This document shows positions 16,173 through 25,683 of a stretch of 64,000 bases of DNA, piece after piece. The stretch is from Phaeobacter sp. A36a-5a (GTDB lineage Bacteria; Pseudomonadota; Alphaproteobacteria; Rhodobacterales; Rhodobacteraceae): NCBI RefSeq assembly GCF_037911135.1, contig NZ_JBBLYU010000002.1, forward strand, positions 124,001 to 188,000. Reading direction: 5' to 3'. The number at the start of each line of letters is the position of its first letter. Position 1 is the stretch's first letter. The translations under genes and the position numbers were made by a program. The notes beneath the pieces are model-generated. The model worked only from the letters and a program-made list of their open reading frames with translations, was not told the origin of the DNA and did no database searches.

Positions 16173-19100
16173 TCAGCTGAGATGCGCCCGGGCTGCAACT
16201 GTTGGCCGGACCGGCGCCTGAACGGATCCAAATCGACGTAGTTTGTGCCACCCCGTCAACCGCCCTGTCAGGATCCGCCACAGCGAGCGATAGACATTGA
16301 TGATCAGCAATTGGCGATAAATGAAGCGGTTCAACAACAACAGCAGCACCATGGCACGCGGGGTCGATGGCTCGGACCGTACGGCATAATCAGCCATGAT
16401 CATTTCCAGCAGCGGTAGCGCAAGGAAAACGGCGAGCACGGCATAATCACGAACGGTGAAGGCGTCAAAGGTGGTGCCGTCAAAGCTGGACACGAACCGC
16501 ACCAACATGAGCACCAGCAACAGGTCGATGATCGGGCCAAGAAGCGGCATGATCACTCCGAAGACAACCAGATCCGTAAGCCCGACCAAGCCGACAGCAT
16601 GGCCCTGACGGATGGTGCCGCGATGTTTCCATGCGGATTGCAGGATCCCGATCGACCAGCGCATCCGCTGTTTCATCAGCGTTCCGACGGATGCGGGCGC
16701 CTCGGTGTAGGCATATGCACGCTCCGCGGCACGGACCTCATACCCCTTTTCGAGGAGTGAGATGGTCAGATCGGTGTCTTCTGCCAGCGTCTGGCTGCTG
16801 TAGTAGCCACATTTGCGCACAGCGTCGGTTCGCCAGGCGCCAAATGCACCGGGTACAACCATGATCGCATTGATCGTTTCATAGGCGCGGCGGTCGATGT
16901 TCTGGGCGACCGTATACTCAAGCTTTTCCAGCTTTGTCAGAAGGTTGTTAGAGTTGCCGACCATGATTTTGCCAGCCACTGCACCAACTTTGGGGTTGCG
17001 CAAGGGCTGCATCAGACGGCGGATAGCATCCGGCGCGACGATGGTATCGGCATCAATCGCAACGACAAAGTCGGTGGTGACATGCGAGAAGGCGAGATTG
17101 GATGCTTTCCACTTGCCGCCATTGGGCTGACGCAGGATCTGTACCTTCGGGTTGCCTTTGTAGGTCTTTGTCACCAGCTCATAGGTGGAGTCCGTCGACC
17201 CGTCATCCACCACCAGCACTGATAGGTTGGGGTAGTCTGACTCCAGCACGCTGTAGATCGTCTTCAGGATGCTATTCTCTTCGTTATAGGCTGGGATCAC
17301 CACCGTCACCGGGGCGGAAAAATCACCTGTCCGGTGGCGTAGATCCATGCGGTCCGCACGGCGGGACCGGATCGCCATTATGAACAGGACAAGAGCGCGG
17401 ATGACCCCGAGAAGCACTGCAAATGGAACCACAAATGCCACCCACGTGGCGCTGTTGCCCACACCTGTAAAGGCCAGCGCTTCGAAGGGTTCAAGGCTGG
17501 CGACCTGCCGCGTCTCGTAGGGGCTTCCAAACCCCGCCATTGCCTGTTCCAGCGTCAGAAACTGATAGCCGCGCGCTTTCAGCTCGGGCAGCAACAGGCG
17601 TAGAGCGCTGATGGTACTGCTGCGCGGACCTCCGCCATCGTGCATGAGCAGCACCTGACCGCTGCCGTCCAAGGCTCCCAGAGTGTAGTCTACCAGTTGC
17701 TTCGGGCTCAGGCTGCGCCAATCCGGTGGCACGATATCGGCACCCAGGAGGTGATAACGTTGATCGATAATGGTCTTCAGCCGCCGCGCCAGATCGCCCT
17801 CCAGCGGTCCGGGACCACGCATATAGGGCGCGCGGAAAACAACTGGTGTGCGGCCGGTCAGCCAGGAAAAGATCCTTGACTGCAAAGCCAGTTCAACCTG
17901 CACCCGCGCAGGGGAGGCGCGATTGAGCTGCGGGTGAGAGAAGGTGTGCAGCCCGAAGTCGAATTCGGCTTCGGCGAGTGCGTTGACGACGTTCTTTTGC
18001 TCAAACATCTGATTGCCGACCATGAAGAACGTCGCAGGGACGTTGGCGGCATTCAGGATATCGAGGATCTCCTGCGTGTGGTCCTGCGACGGCCCGTCAT
18101 CAAAGGTCAGGAGAATGGATTTGTCTGGCAAGACCCCGTAGCGGTCCGCGATGACCGGCAAGGGCAGCGGATCGGTGATCGCATCGGTGACCATGAGCGT
18201 TTCGGAATCGCGGGTCACGTGGCGACGGCCGACGACTTCGGTTTCGCTGAACCGCAGAAATGGGCCGGTGCCACGATACGAGACAAAGCTGTTCAGATCG
18301 ATATCACGCAATGTGGCAAAGGCTTCGTCCGACAGGATATCTTCCTGGGCGAGCAGAGGCCAAATGGAGGGATCCTCTTGCCCCAGCCCCCAGATCGCAA
18401 CACCGTCGATGCCAGCTTCTGCGACACTCAGCAACTGGCTGTAGTGGCTTACGGCATCCAGATACCAGATCATGTTTCGCTCGCCACCAGCGTCCATATA
18501 GGAGATCAGCCCGTGACCTTTTTCGGGTGCATAGCCCGCGAAGGCGCCATATTGGTCGGCCTGGGACATTGCATCTGCATAGCTGATAAACTCCGGCGCA
18601 CTCGTGCCAGTGGTCCAGTGCACACCACCAGCCGCGAGACCAATCACCAGTTTATCCTGTGGGATAGTGGTGCGCGCACGTTCGAGAACGGACTGGAACC
18701 AATCAAGCGGAGCTGGCGATTCTTCGTAGATCCCGAGACGGTAGCTGTTCTGAATGGCGGGCAGGATCACCCGCTCGGGCAATGCGCTGCTATAGGCAAG
18801 GGTTTCGATCTGGTCTGGCGCGATAACTGCACAGGTTTCCAGGTTTGCTGCCGCGAAGTCCCCTTTCACACCATCGAGATGGAGTAGAGCCTTTTGCAGG
18901 TTTTGCACCTCAAGCCGACGCATATCAAAACACAGACCGGACCACCCCTGCCGCGCCGCAAGCGCTGCGGTATTAGACCAGTGACCAGACGCCTCGCTGC
19001 TGAGCGCGCTGGCCTGCACATGGATCAGCGGCTGGATCGGACTATCGCCAAAAGGATTGGTCCGCACGACATAGGGCGTACTAAAATCCTGATTGCCGGA

Positions 19101-19703
19101 CTGCAACCAGTCGACACCTTTGTCGCTGATGATCAGCCATTCGGGGACAAACACATTGATCGTGTTGCAGGTCCGTTGAACGGAGTTGGAAACGTCTTCG
19201 AGGTCCGCCGTTACAAAAGCGTATACTTTCGAGGGGTTATTGCTCGCACTGCGTGCCGTGCCTGTTTGGGTTTCGCAGGAACTGCCGCCCGCAATATCCG
19301 CGCTGGCGTAATCGCGGTCGAGCTGATCATTGCCCCCATCGCCTTCCAGATTGTCACTCTGCGGCAGGAAACGGCGCCAATCTTGGCTGATGTTATCCGC
19401 AGGCGCGCTGTTCTGAAACAATGGTCGCGCCAATTTGAACTCGGTGATCACATTCTGTGTCACGGCAATGATCATCGCCGCCGCCAGGGCGAGCGCAATC
19501 ACAAACAACAGGACCGCCAGAAACGGCCGGGTTGCGTTGCCAGCTTTGAAGATCTGCTTCTCCGCGTCGGTCGAAAGAGCCATCTCGGCCGGCAGAATCT
19601 CAGTCGGAAATGTCTTGTGACGACGCGTTGAAGCAGCAGGAGCCTTTGCTCTGCTTTTCTTTGGACCTGGCGTCGGCCGATTATCAGTCGTCGTGTACAT
19701 CAC
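16173..19703 (-). CDS. trimodular GH18-like / NodB polysaccharide deacetylase / GT2 glycosyltransferase
   Basis: 1176 residues. A membrane segment lies at about 61-83. Residues ~155-470 resemble a GH18-like barrel (YVVRTNPFGD, GLCFDMRRLE, VIGLAAGGVHWTTG, GVAIWGLGQEDP). Residues ~528-720 are a NodB deacetylase with LLTFDDGP, HTFSH, FRAPYMRGPG and LLMHDGGG. A membrane segment (~750-778) precedes a GT2 domain with VTVVIPAYNEEN, VVDDGSTD, AIDADT, EDTDLT and QRMRWSIG, then several C-terminal membrane helices. The GT2 part should polymerise a hexosamine-type sugar while the outer domains trim it, a one-protein analogue of the PgaB/PgaC pair. The polymer is not known. The gene diverges from a DUF3131 protein gene, which probably belongs to the same pathway. 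Confidence 0.88.
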   Translation of the reverse strand: MMYTTTDNRPTPGPKKSRAKAPAASTRRHKTFPTEILPAEMALSTDAEKQIFKAGNATRPFLAVLLFVIALALAAAMIIAVTQNVITEFKLARPLFQNSAPADNISQDWRRFLPQSDNLEGDGGNDQLDRDYASADIAGGSSCETQTGTARSASNNPSKVYAFVTADLEDVSNSVQRTCNTINVFVPEWLIISDKGVDWLQSGNQDFSTPYVVRTNPFGDSPIQPLIHVQASALSSEASGHWSNTAALAARQGWSGLCFDMRRLEVQNLQKALLHLDGVKGDFAAANLETCAVIAPDQIETLAYSSALPERVILPAIQNSYRLGIYEESPAPLDWFQSVLERARTTIPQDKLVIGLAAGGVHWTTGTSAPEFISYADAMSQADQYGAFAGYAPEKGHGLISYMDAGGERNMIWYLDAVSHYSQLLSVAEAGIDGVAIWGLGQEDPSIWPLLAQEDILSDEAFATLRDIDLNSFVSYRGTGPFLRFSETEVVGRRHVTRDSETLMVTDAITDPLPLPVIADRYGVLPDKSILLTFDDGPSQDHTQEILDILNAANVPATFFMVGNQMFEQKNVVNALAEAEFDFGLHTFSHPQLNRASPARVQVELALQSRIFSWLTGRTPVVFRAPYMRGPGPLEGDLARRLKTIIDQRYHLLGADIVPPDWRSLSPKQLVDYTLGALDGSGQVLLMHDGGGPRSSTISALRLLLPELKARGYQFLTLEQAMAGFGSPYETRQVASLEPFEALAFTGVGNSATWVAFVVPFAVLLGVIRALVLFIMAIRSRRADRMDLRHRTGDFSAPVTVVIPAYNEENSILKTIYSVLESDYPNLSVLVVDDGSTDSTYELVTKTYKGNPKVQILRQPNGGKWKASNLAFSHVTTDFVVAIDADTIVAPDAIRRLMQPLRNPKVGAVAGKIMVGNSNNLLTKLEKLEYTVAQNIDRRAYETINAIMVVPGAFGAWRTDAVRKCGYYSSQTLAEDTDLTISLLEKGYEVRAAERAYAYTEAPASVGTLMKQRMRWSIGILQSAWKHRGTIRQGHAVGLVGLTDLVVFGVIMPLLGPIIDLLLVLMLVRFVSSFDGTTFDAFTVRDYAVLAVFLALPLLEMIMADYAVRSEPSTPRAMVLLLLLNRFIYRQLLIINVYRSLWRILTGRLTGWHKLRRFGSVQAPVRPTVAARAHLS

Positions 19704-19912
19704 TTGCCAACCCGTTCAAATAACGTGTTACTTTTTCAATTACTCGTTTGGGGGGCAGGCGATTTTCGCCAGTCGTGCTTTCGCGCGAACCATTTCGATT
19801 CCGCGTCCGCTAATTAAGTTTTTAACAAAGTCCTAACGATAATTCAAGATGGGCATCGCGGCTCGTTCAAGTTATGGTAAACAGCGCTGAAACCAGAAAG
19901 TTGGACAGGGTA
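19704..19912. promoter_or_regulatory. divergent promoter region of the polysaccharide locus
   Basis: These 209 bases separate the divergent glycosyltransferase fusion and DUF3131 genes. The segment is more AT-rich than its surroundings (for example AATTAAGTTTTTAAC near 19810), as expected of promoters. I could not pick out a confident -35/-10 pair or a named operator. Confidence 0.4.
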
Positions 19913-22306
19913 ATGCGGTGGAAACGTCGGGAGTTTCTGGGGTTGGCCTCAGGTGGCCTGATAGGTGCAGCATGGCCGGCTGAAGCGCAGACAGATCACG
20001 CAGAGGGAATTCGGGCGTTTTCCATACTGCTGACAGGTGTGCATCCATCCCTGCCCGAGAACGCACTTGGCTCGCTGATCTTTGCGTTCCTGTCGCAAGG
20101 CGTTGCTTTGGCGGTTGAAGTTGAGTTCGATGACTTCGCCAGACACAGCCCGGATGCCGTTCATCCGGTCTTGTCGATGCTGAGTGACACGGCATCCAAA
20201 AACCGGACATTCGTCGAGATTGTCCCTGCCACGCGCGATCTCATGCAGAAGACGGGATATTTCAAGGCACGAGCACTCTGGAGCCTGCGATCACAGATTG
20301 ATCGGCTTTTGCCGGGATCGATGGCGGCGGCGGCCCAGCCTGCGCATTTTTCGACCGTATCCACAAATGGCATGGAGGGCGACCTGAGGCAGGATGGCTT
20401 GCGGACCGGAGGGTGCACGACCGTGATATACGATGCGGTTGCTGATGCCGAACGCGAGGCGCTGCTTGGGCCGGCCGCAGTTCTGATGTTACCGCTTAAG
20501 GCGCGTCTTGATCTGAGATCAGCCCAGCAGAAGATGACATCCGGGCTTTTCTCCCAATTGGGGGACGGGACGGTGCTGGCCATTGATGTGGCGGAACTGC
20601 CGATTGATCCGGCTCGCGCTTATGAGGTCGGTCAACGTATCGCCGCGAGTGTCAATCGCGCGCGCCTTTCAGGGTATCTTCTGTCGGTCCTGCCGCGAGA
20701 ACTCTACAAACGGTGTTGTGCTTTCCTGCCAAACCACTCCCGGCACTATGTCATTCTGCCCGAGTTCCCTGAGAGTGGGGAAGGCTATGACGCGTTACTG
20801 GGCCAGGCGCGGGCACGTCTCGGCGTTGACTGTGTGACTCTGGTGCGCGGCGGGGAGCGTCGCGCGGATGGCGCTTTGTTGTTGGAGACCCGTGACGGGG
20901 AGCAGCGCCGACTGGGAGCGCCAGGCCTGGGGCCTGACGGCGAACCGGTGGAAGGCCCGCTCTTCCTTGCCGATGAGGTTGCGCCGCAGCGGGGAGACGT
21001 GCGGCATCCGGATGCTGTCTTCGTTCATAAGGTTGACGCTGTTGGCAAGCTCGCCGCCAAGATTCCGGCCGCGAATGGGATCTGCCTTAATTATCCTACA
21101 GGAATTGTTGACCCGGCGCATGAGTTGCTGCTGGAGGCGCGAGAGGCACTGCGCAGTACTGATTTGGCGCCGGAGTCGCCTGTGTTTAATGAGGCCATGA
21201 TGGCCGACGCACAACTGGCCTACAGCTATCTGGAACAGGCAGAGATGAGCGCCACCGGGTTGGCGCTGACCGTCAGGAAGCAGATTAACGGTAAGTCTTT
21301 CAACAACTATGAAATCACGATGTGGGATGTCGGCAGCCTGATACTGGGGCTGCTCGCGGCAATTGATCTGGATCTGGCGCCCGCTGACAAGATCTATCGC
21401 CGCATCAAGAAGATCATGGCATCCCTGCCGGTGATCACTGACGGGGACATGGCCTATCCGCCTACGCTGATCAATGTGCGGGATGCGTCTATCGAACGCC
21501 GCGGCTTTGATGCCTGTGATTTTGCACGCCTGAGCAGTGCCGTGACCCGGGCCGCGAAACATGCGGCGCTTGCGGAGGTGTCGTCTCAGCTAATGAAGAA
21601 ATGGGAAATTGCAGGCCTTATGCAGGGTGGTGTGCTGAAGAATATTCTGAAGACACGCATCCAGTCGTCGTATCTGTCGCATTGCGCCCACTATCAGACG
21701 CGTATTCTGCCGTTGCTGGGTCAGCCTGATACGCGATCTCCTTATCGGGAGGCCTTCGTCGGGGATACCGTCGCCGACAGAACGGTCAGTCTACTCTATA
21801 CGGTGGATCAGGTTGGTATTCTGCCCACCGAACCGCTGCTGCTGGAATATGTCGAGTTGGGACCCTCGGCGGAATGCGCGGTCCTCACCGATATCTTCCT
21901 TGGGGCGATGAAGCATCACTATGATCAGACCGGGCAATTGCTGGCGCCATCAGAGACCCCAATCGATACAGCGCCCTGGTTTGTCTATCAGGGGTTCGAT
22001 CTTGGCCATGAAACGCGATGGAATGTCAGTTATCGAAAGGGGCGCGATGTGCTCTTTGAGCCTGTGGCGACCAGCCCCTACGGGATCTTTTCAACCAAAG
22101 CGGCTTATCTGTGGTATGCGGTGCGGCCATGCGCGTTCAGCCTGAAGATGCTGGAAACCGCACAGAGTCGCGCCCGAATTGATGGTTTTGGCATGAGCAG
22201 TGGCCTGTTCCTTGACGGCTATGGGCAAATGGCAAACCATGCTGACCTTAACACCAATGGGATCGTCCTGCAGGCGCTTGCGCATCTGAAGCGCCGCGCC
22301 CGCTAG
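19913..22306 (+). CDS. DUF3131 domain-containing exported protein
   Basis: About 797 residues. The N-terminus RWKRREFLGLASGGLIGAAW is a good twin-arginine signal, so the folded protein is probably sent to the periplasm. An ATG at 19874 would add 13 residues without a ribosome-binding site. The N-terminal ~380 residues are not assigned. The C-terminal ~390 residues match DUF3131, a helical glucosidase-like region, with MADAQLAYSYLEQA, NNYEITMWDVGSLILGLLAA, TRWNVSYRKGRDV and FGMSSGLFLDGYGQ. DUF3131 proteins are often found with glycosyltransferases of surface polysaccharides. The divergent GH18/NodB/GT2 gene suggests that this protein processes or degrades the same polymer. This is inference from context. 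Confidence 0.8.
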   Translation: MRWKRREFLGLASGGLIGAAWPAEAQTDHAEGIRAFSILLTGVHPSLPENALGSLIFAFLSQGVALAVEVEFDDFARHSPDAVHPVLSMLSDTASKNRTFVEIVPATRDLMQKTGYFKARALWSLRSQIDRLLPGSMAAAAQPAHFSTVSTNGMEGDLRQDGLRTGGCTTVIYDAVADAEREALLGPAAVLMLPLKARLDLRSAQQKMTSGLFSQLGDGTVLAIDVAELPIDPARAYEVGQRIAASVNRARLSGYLLSVLPRELYKRCCAFLPNHSRHYVILPEFPESGEGYDALLGQARARLGVDCVTLVRGGERRADGALLLETRDGEQRRLGAPGLGPDGEPVEGPLFLADEVAPQRGDVRHPDAVFVHKVDAVGKLAAKIPAANGICLNYPTGIVDPAHELLLEAREALRSTDLAPESPVFNEAMMADAQLAYSYLEQAEMSATGLALTVRKQINGKSFNNYEITMWDVGSLILGLLAAIDLDLAPADKIYRRIKKIMASLPVITDGDMAYPPTLINVRDASIERRGFDACDFARLSSAVTRAAKHAALAEVSSQLMKKWEIAGLMQGGVLKNILKTRIQSSYLSHCAHYQTRILPLLGQPDTRSPYREAFVGDTVADRTVSLLYTVDQVGILPTEPLLLEYVELGPSAECAVLTDIFLGAMKHHYDQTGQLLAPSETPIDTAPWFVYQGFDLGHETRWNVSYRKGRDVLFEPVATSPYGIFSTKAAYLWYAVRPCAFSLKMLETAQSRARIDGFGMSSGLFLDGYGQMANHADLNTNGIVLQALAHLKRRAR

Positions 22307-22333
22307 GGGTTAGTGAATTGGATCGCGGCCAAG

Positions 22334-22954
22334 TTAACTCACCGGGCCAAAGACCTGACAGCCGCTGGCCGAGATTTCGCCCTGTGCAACCGGATAGCCG
22401 CGCCGTGGGTTGAGGCGGATGGGCTGCATCCCTGTCAATCGGTTCATGCAGCGTTCGGTGTCGCGGACAGAGTTTCGCTTGCCCCCGATGTAAATGTCGA
22501 GCCAGGGGCGGCCATTCTTGCCGGTATGGCAGGGACCGTTTTGTGGCTGGTGCCCGTCGCCACATACATCTTCTACGATTGCGTATTTGCGCAGGCGCTC
22601 GATGTAAAACCGTGTACCTGCCGGGAAGTCCAACGTCTGGCGCCCGCGCCGAATGGCATGTCCCACCGCGATGGTAATTGGGTCATTATAAGTGCCGGTT
22701 CCGCCGGCCTGGCGCCGCAGGACCGGGCGCGCAATGGCGGCACTGCCGGGGGGAGTGTTATCCCAATAGCTGTAGCCGGTAAGATACCCTTCGAATCTCA
22801 CCTCGGTGCCACGTTTGACGAATTCGTCCAGCTGACTCTTGATATTGTTGTTGATGCTTTGCGCCGGGAGCATTCCGGCAGAAACGCTCATCATGGTCAG
22901 TGCAGCGGCAGCCACTGCAGTTTTTCGAATAATAGAGTTCCAGATCGTCGACAT
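22334..22954 (-). CDS. small secreted protein, possibly double-psi beta-barrel fold
   Basis: 206 residues with a signal peptide (TAVAAAALTMMSVSAGMLPA). The mature part has conserved-looking blocks: GYLTGYSYWDNTPPGSA, GTGTYNDPITIAVG, DFPAGTRFYIERLRKYAIVE, VCGDG and WLDIYIGG. The pattern of a Gly/Asp-rich start, a FPAGTRFYI strand and a closing Asp-containing strand recalls RlpA/3D-type double-psi beta-barrels that act on cell wall or polysaccharide. I do not recognise the exact family. The gene converges with the DUF3131 gene (27 bases between stops). A role with the neighbouring polysaccharide genes is possible but unproven. Confidence 0.65.
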   Translation of the reverse strand: MSTIWNSIIRKTAVAAAALTMMSVSAGMLPAQSINNNIKSQLDEFVKRGTEVRFEGYLTGYSYWDNTPPGSAAIARPVLRRQAGGTGTYNDPITIAVGHAIRRGRQTLDFPAGTRFYIERLRKYAIVEDVCGDGHQPQNGPCHTGKNGRPWLDIYIGGKRNSVRDTERCMNRLTGMQPIRLNPRRGYPVAQGEISASGCQVFGPVS

Positions 22955-24065
22955 GACGTGTTCCTTGTCGAGGCCAGCCTCGTGCTATCGCGGCTGATAG
23001 GGAGATCAGCACGCTGGTTTTGGGACAGCTCACCCGGCGCACCGACTGCATGTCGATGCGTTCCAGGCGGCCGGGTTCGGTATTGCCCTGTCGGCAGTTA
23101 TTGGTGTCGTGTGGTGGCCCGAGAACTGGCGTTCCCAGCAGGGGTGCAAAACGATGACGCGTCCATTTCGTTGGTCCCGTTCCGCAGCGCCTCACGACTG
23201 AAGCAAAGCGGATACACCAGATACGGTGTCGTACTCAAAGTGGGCCCACCGGTTTTGGCGGGAACCTTCCAATGGATAAGCGGATTTCAGGCAGTATCGA
23301 TTTTGGCGGCCACTTGATTTTTTTATGAGTTTGGAGTCGCGGCGCGGCACCATCGTCGTTTCCAGCGCGGCCTGAGGCAGAGCGCCAACGTCGGCTCGGC
23401 TAGATGCGATAGATCGCTCAAGCTGCGCTTCAACGAAAACACGCTGTCTCTGCACGCGCTGAATGTGGGGAGGACCCGGGAAAGTTGGACGCTTGCCTGT
23501 ATGATCTGCCCTGCGAGCTGTCGGTTGAAAAACCGTAGCCTTGACCCGCATTTTTCACTTTGGTCCAAACAGACTGGATCGACCCCATACCGCTTGGCAC
23601 CAGCCGGCACGATGCCCGGCCTTGTCCTGGTCGGCGGGCGGTCGTGTTGCACTTGATTTGTCATTCAACCCTCCTGTTCCGGGTGCTGCTGCGGTGCCGC
23701 GCCCCGCTTAGCTCGCGGGATTGCGGTCCTTGGCAATGAGAATGACGGCTGAAAATTAAAATCAGCCTTAACCAGAGTGATTCGCGCATCGCAATCTGTA
23801 GACAATTTGATTCAACGGCGGTTAACCGCTGACAGTCTCAAGCAGCTGTCGGCGTTGTTGCTGCAATGGCAACGAATCGGAGTTCGAATGCTCAGGATCG
23901 ATTCGGTCTCGAGGGACGTTGTGCTCGACCGGTGGGCTATCGGCGGACAATCTGTGGGAGAAGCTCTGCAATCGAGAAAGGTCCCTGCATACGGAGGGGG
24001 TAGCGGCCGAGAATGGCGGCTTCAGATATGCTGTTAAGCATATAATCTTGCGATGTTCTGGAAAC
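22955..24065. other. gene-poor region of about 1.1 kb
   Basis: No protein family is recognisable in any frame. Open frames overlap each other on both strands and have no shared motifs. The only positive sign of a gene is a strong ribosome-binding site near 23670 on the minus strand. The segment may be decayed coding DNA or a regulatory stretch. A direct transfer marker such as a transposase or repeat end is not visible. Confidence 0.5.
23323..23664 (-). CDS. doubtful ORF with a strong ribosome-binding site
   Basis: 113 residues starting MTNQVQHDRPPTRTR and rich in Arg, Ser and Leu. I do not recognise it. An ideal AGGAGGG lies four bases before the ATG at 23664, which suggests that a translated start existed here. 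The amino-acid make-up after residue 40 is not convincing, and an overlapping frame (23192-23551) is as open. It may be the 5' end of a decayed gene. Confidence 0.25.
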   Translation of the reverse strand: MTNQVQHDRPPTRTRPGIVPAGAKRYGVDPVCLDQSEKCGSRLRFFNRQLAGQIIQASVQLSRVLPTFSACRDSVFSLKRSLSDLSHLAEPTLALCLRPRWKRRWCRAATPNS

Positions 24066-24140
<75 letters not shown>

Positions 24141-24153
24141 GCCGGTGAGGGGG

Positions 24154-24182
24154 CTTTTAGGCATAAACGAAGTGGGGTGCAA
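24154..24182 (-). promoter_or_regulatory. promoter of tRNA-Thr
   Basis: On the minus strand TTGCAC and TAAAAG are spaced by 17 bases, ending 13 bases before the mature tRNA 5' end. Spacing and position suit a sigma-70 promoter. Confidence 0.5.
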
Positions 24183-24225
24183 GAGCATTCTGGACGGTTT
24201 TTTCACACTCCGGTACAGAAGATCT

Positions 24226-24405
24226 ATGGCAGAGAAGAAAACAGTAAAAAGCGGCGGGTCAGCGCCCACACGCGAAGATCGGTTGAAGGCCGCATTGAAG
24301 GCGAATATGGGCCGTCGGAAGGCTCAGGCCAAGGCGCGTGCGGTAAAAGACGACAGTATCGAACGCAGGGCCGACGACCTCTCAACAGGCAGTTCCAAGG
24401 AGTAA
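24226..24405 (+). CDS. small basic hypothetical protein upstream of murA
   Basis: 59 residues, very rich in Lys, Arg and Ala (SAPTREDRLKAALKANMGRR), with no membrane segment or cysteines. The ATG at 24226 is preferred to an earlier in-frame start at 24145 that would overlap the tRNA-Thr promoter. It ends 6 bases before murA, so the two are likely co-transcribed. I recall similar short charged proteins before murA in related bacteria, but no function is known to me. Composition suggests nucleic-acid or ribosome contact; that is speculative. Confidence 0.7.
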   Translation: MAEKKTVKSGGSAPTREDRLKAALKANMGRRKAQAKARAVKDDSIERRADDLSTGSSKE

Positions 24406-24411
24406 GGGCAG

Positions 24412-25683
24412 ATGGATTCGATTTTGGTGACCGGGAATGGCCCGCTCAAGGGGCAGATTCCCATCGCGGGTGCAAAAAACGCCTGTCTCACGCTGATGCC
24501 GGCAACCATGCTGAGCGAGGAGCCGCTGACGCTGACAAATGCGCCGCGACTTTCGGATATTCGCACCATGACGACCTTGTTGCAGTCGCTGGGAGCCGAG
24601 GTGTCGACGCTGCAGGATGGCCAAGTGCTGGCGATGTCCAGCCATGACATCAACAATCATACCGCAGACTACGATATCGTGCGTAAAATGCGGGCGTCGA
24701 TTCTGGTTCTGGGGCCAATGTTGGCACGCGATGGTCATGCGGTTGTCTCGCTGCCTGGTGGCTGTGCCATTGGGGCGCGTCCGGTAGATCTGCACCTGAA
24801 AGCGCTGGAAGCGCTAGGGGCAGAGCTGGAACTGAAAGACGGTTACGTCCATGCCAAGGCGCCGATGGGCGGCTTGAAAGGTGGCACTATCGATTTCCCC
24901 TTGGTTTCAGTCGGCGCGACCGAAAATGCCCTGATGGCCGCGACTTTGGCCAAAGGCACCACCGTGATCAACAACGCGGCGCGGGAGCCTGAAATCGTCG
25001 ACTTGGCGCAGTGCTTGCGCAAGATGGGTGCTCAGATCGAAGGTGAAGGCACCTCGACGATCACAATTCAGGGCGTGGATCGTCTGCACGGCGCCACCCA
25101 TCCGGTTGTTACCGACCGGATCGAGCTGGGCACCTATATGCTGGCGCCAGCGATCTGCGGTGGTGAGGTTGAGCTGCTCGGCGGAAAACGGTCCTTGATC
25201 GAGGCGTTCTGTGATAAGTTGGAGGCCGCCGGCGTCGAGATCACCGAGAATGAGAACAGCCTGACCGTGCGCCGCGGCAGTAACCGCGTTCAGGCCGTGG
25301 ATGTCGTGACCGAACCGTTCCCCGGTTTTCCGACCGATCTTCAGGCGCAGATGATGGCCCTGATGTGCACGGCCGAGGGAACCAGCGTTCTGGAAGAGAA
25401 GATCTTTGAGAACAGGTTTATGCATGCGCCGGAGCTGATGCGCATGGGCGCGAAGATCGACGTGCATGGTGGCCATGCTACCGTGACCGGCGTCGAAAAA
25501 CTGAAAGGAGCACCGGTGATGGCCACCGATCTGCGTGCCTCGGTTTCCCTGATCCTTGCCGGCCTCGCGGCAGAGGGTGAAACCAAGGTTAGTCGGGTCT
25601 ATCATCTGGACCGCGGCTACGAGCATGTGGTGCGGAAGTTGTCGTCGGTCGGTGCCAAGATCGAACGGATCCAGGAGCAGTGA
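24412..25683 (+). CDS. murA: UDP-N-acetylglucosamine 1-carboxyvinyltransferase
   Basis: 423 residues, normal length. MurA transfers enolpyruvate from PEP to UDP-GlcNAc, the first committed step of peptidoglycan synthesis in the cytoplasm. The KN pair that binds the substrates is in [12 protein letters not shown] (22-23). The catalytic, fosfomycin-target cysteine is present at about residue 118 in [17 protein letters not shown]. The late block [18 protein letters not shown] is typical. It starts a tight operon: its stop overlaps the next gene. Confidence 0.97.
   Translation: MDSILVTGNGPLKGQIPIAGAKNACLTLMPATMLSEEPLTLTNAPRLSDIRTMTTLLQSLGAEVSTLQDGQVLAMSSHDINNHTADYDIVRKMRASILVLGPMLARDGHAVVSLPGGCAIGARPVDLHLKALEALGAELELKDGYVHAKAPMGGLKGGTIDFPLVSVGATENALMAATLAKGTTVINNAAREPEIVDLAQCLRKMGAQIEGEGTSTITIQGVDRLHGATHPVVTDRIELGTYMLAPAICGGEVELLGGKRSLIEAFCDKLEAAGVEITENENSLTVRRGSNRVQAVDVVTEPFPGFPTDLQAQMMALMCTAEGTSVLEEKIFENRFMHAPELMRMGAKIDVHGGHATVTGVEKLKGAPVMATDLRASVSLILAGLAAEGETKVSRVYHLDRGYEHVVRKLSSVGAKIERIQEQ

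Noticed and set aside
17934-18887. Plus-strand open frame of 317 codons
   Set aside because: It is antisense to the NodB/GH18-like part of the glycosyltransferase fusion, whose motifs are clear.
22313-23317. Plus-strand open frame of 334 codons
   Set aside because: It runs opposite the signal-peptide-bearing secreted protein gene, has no recognisable motif, and extends from noncoding sequence.
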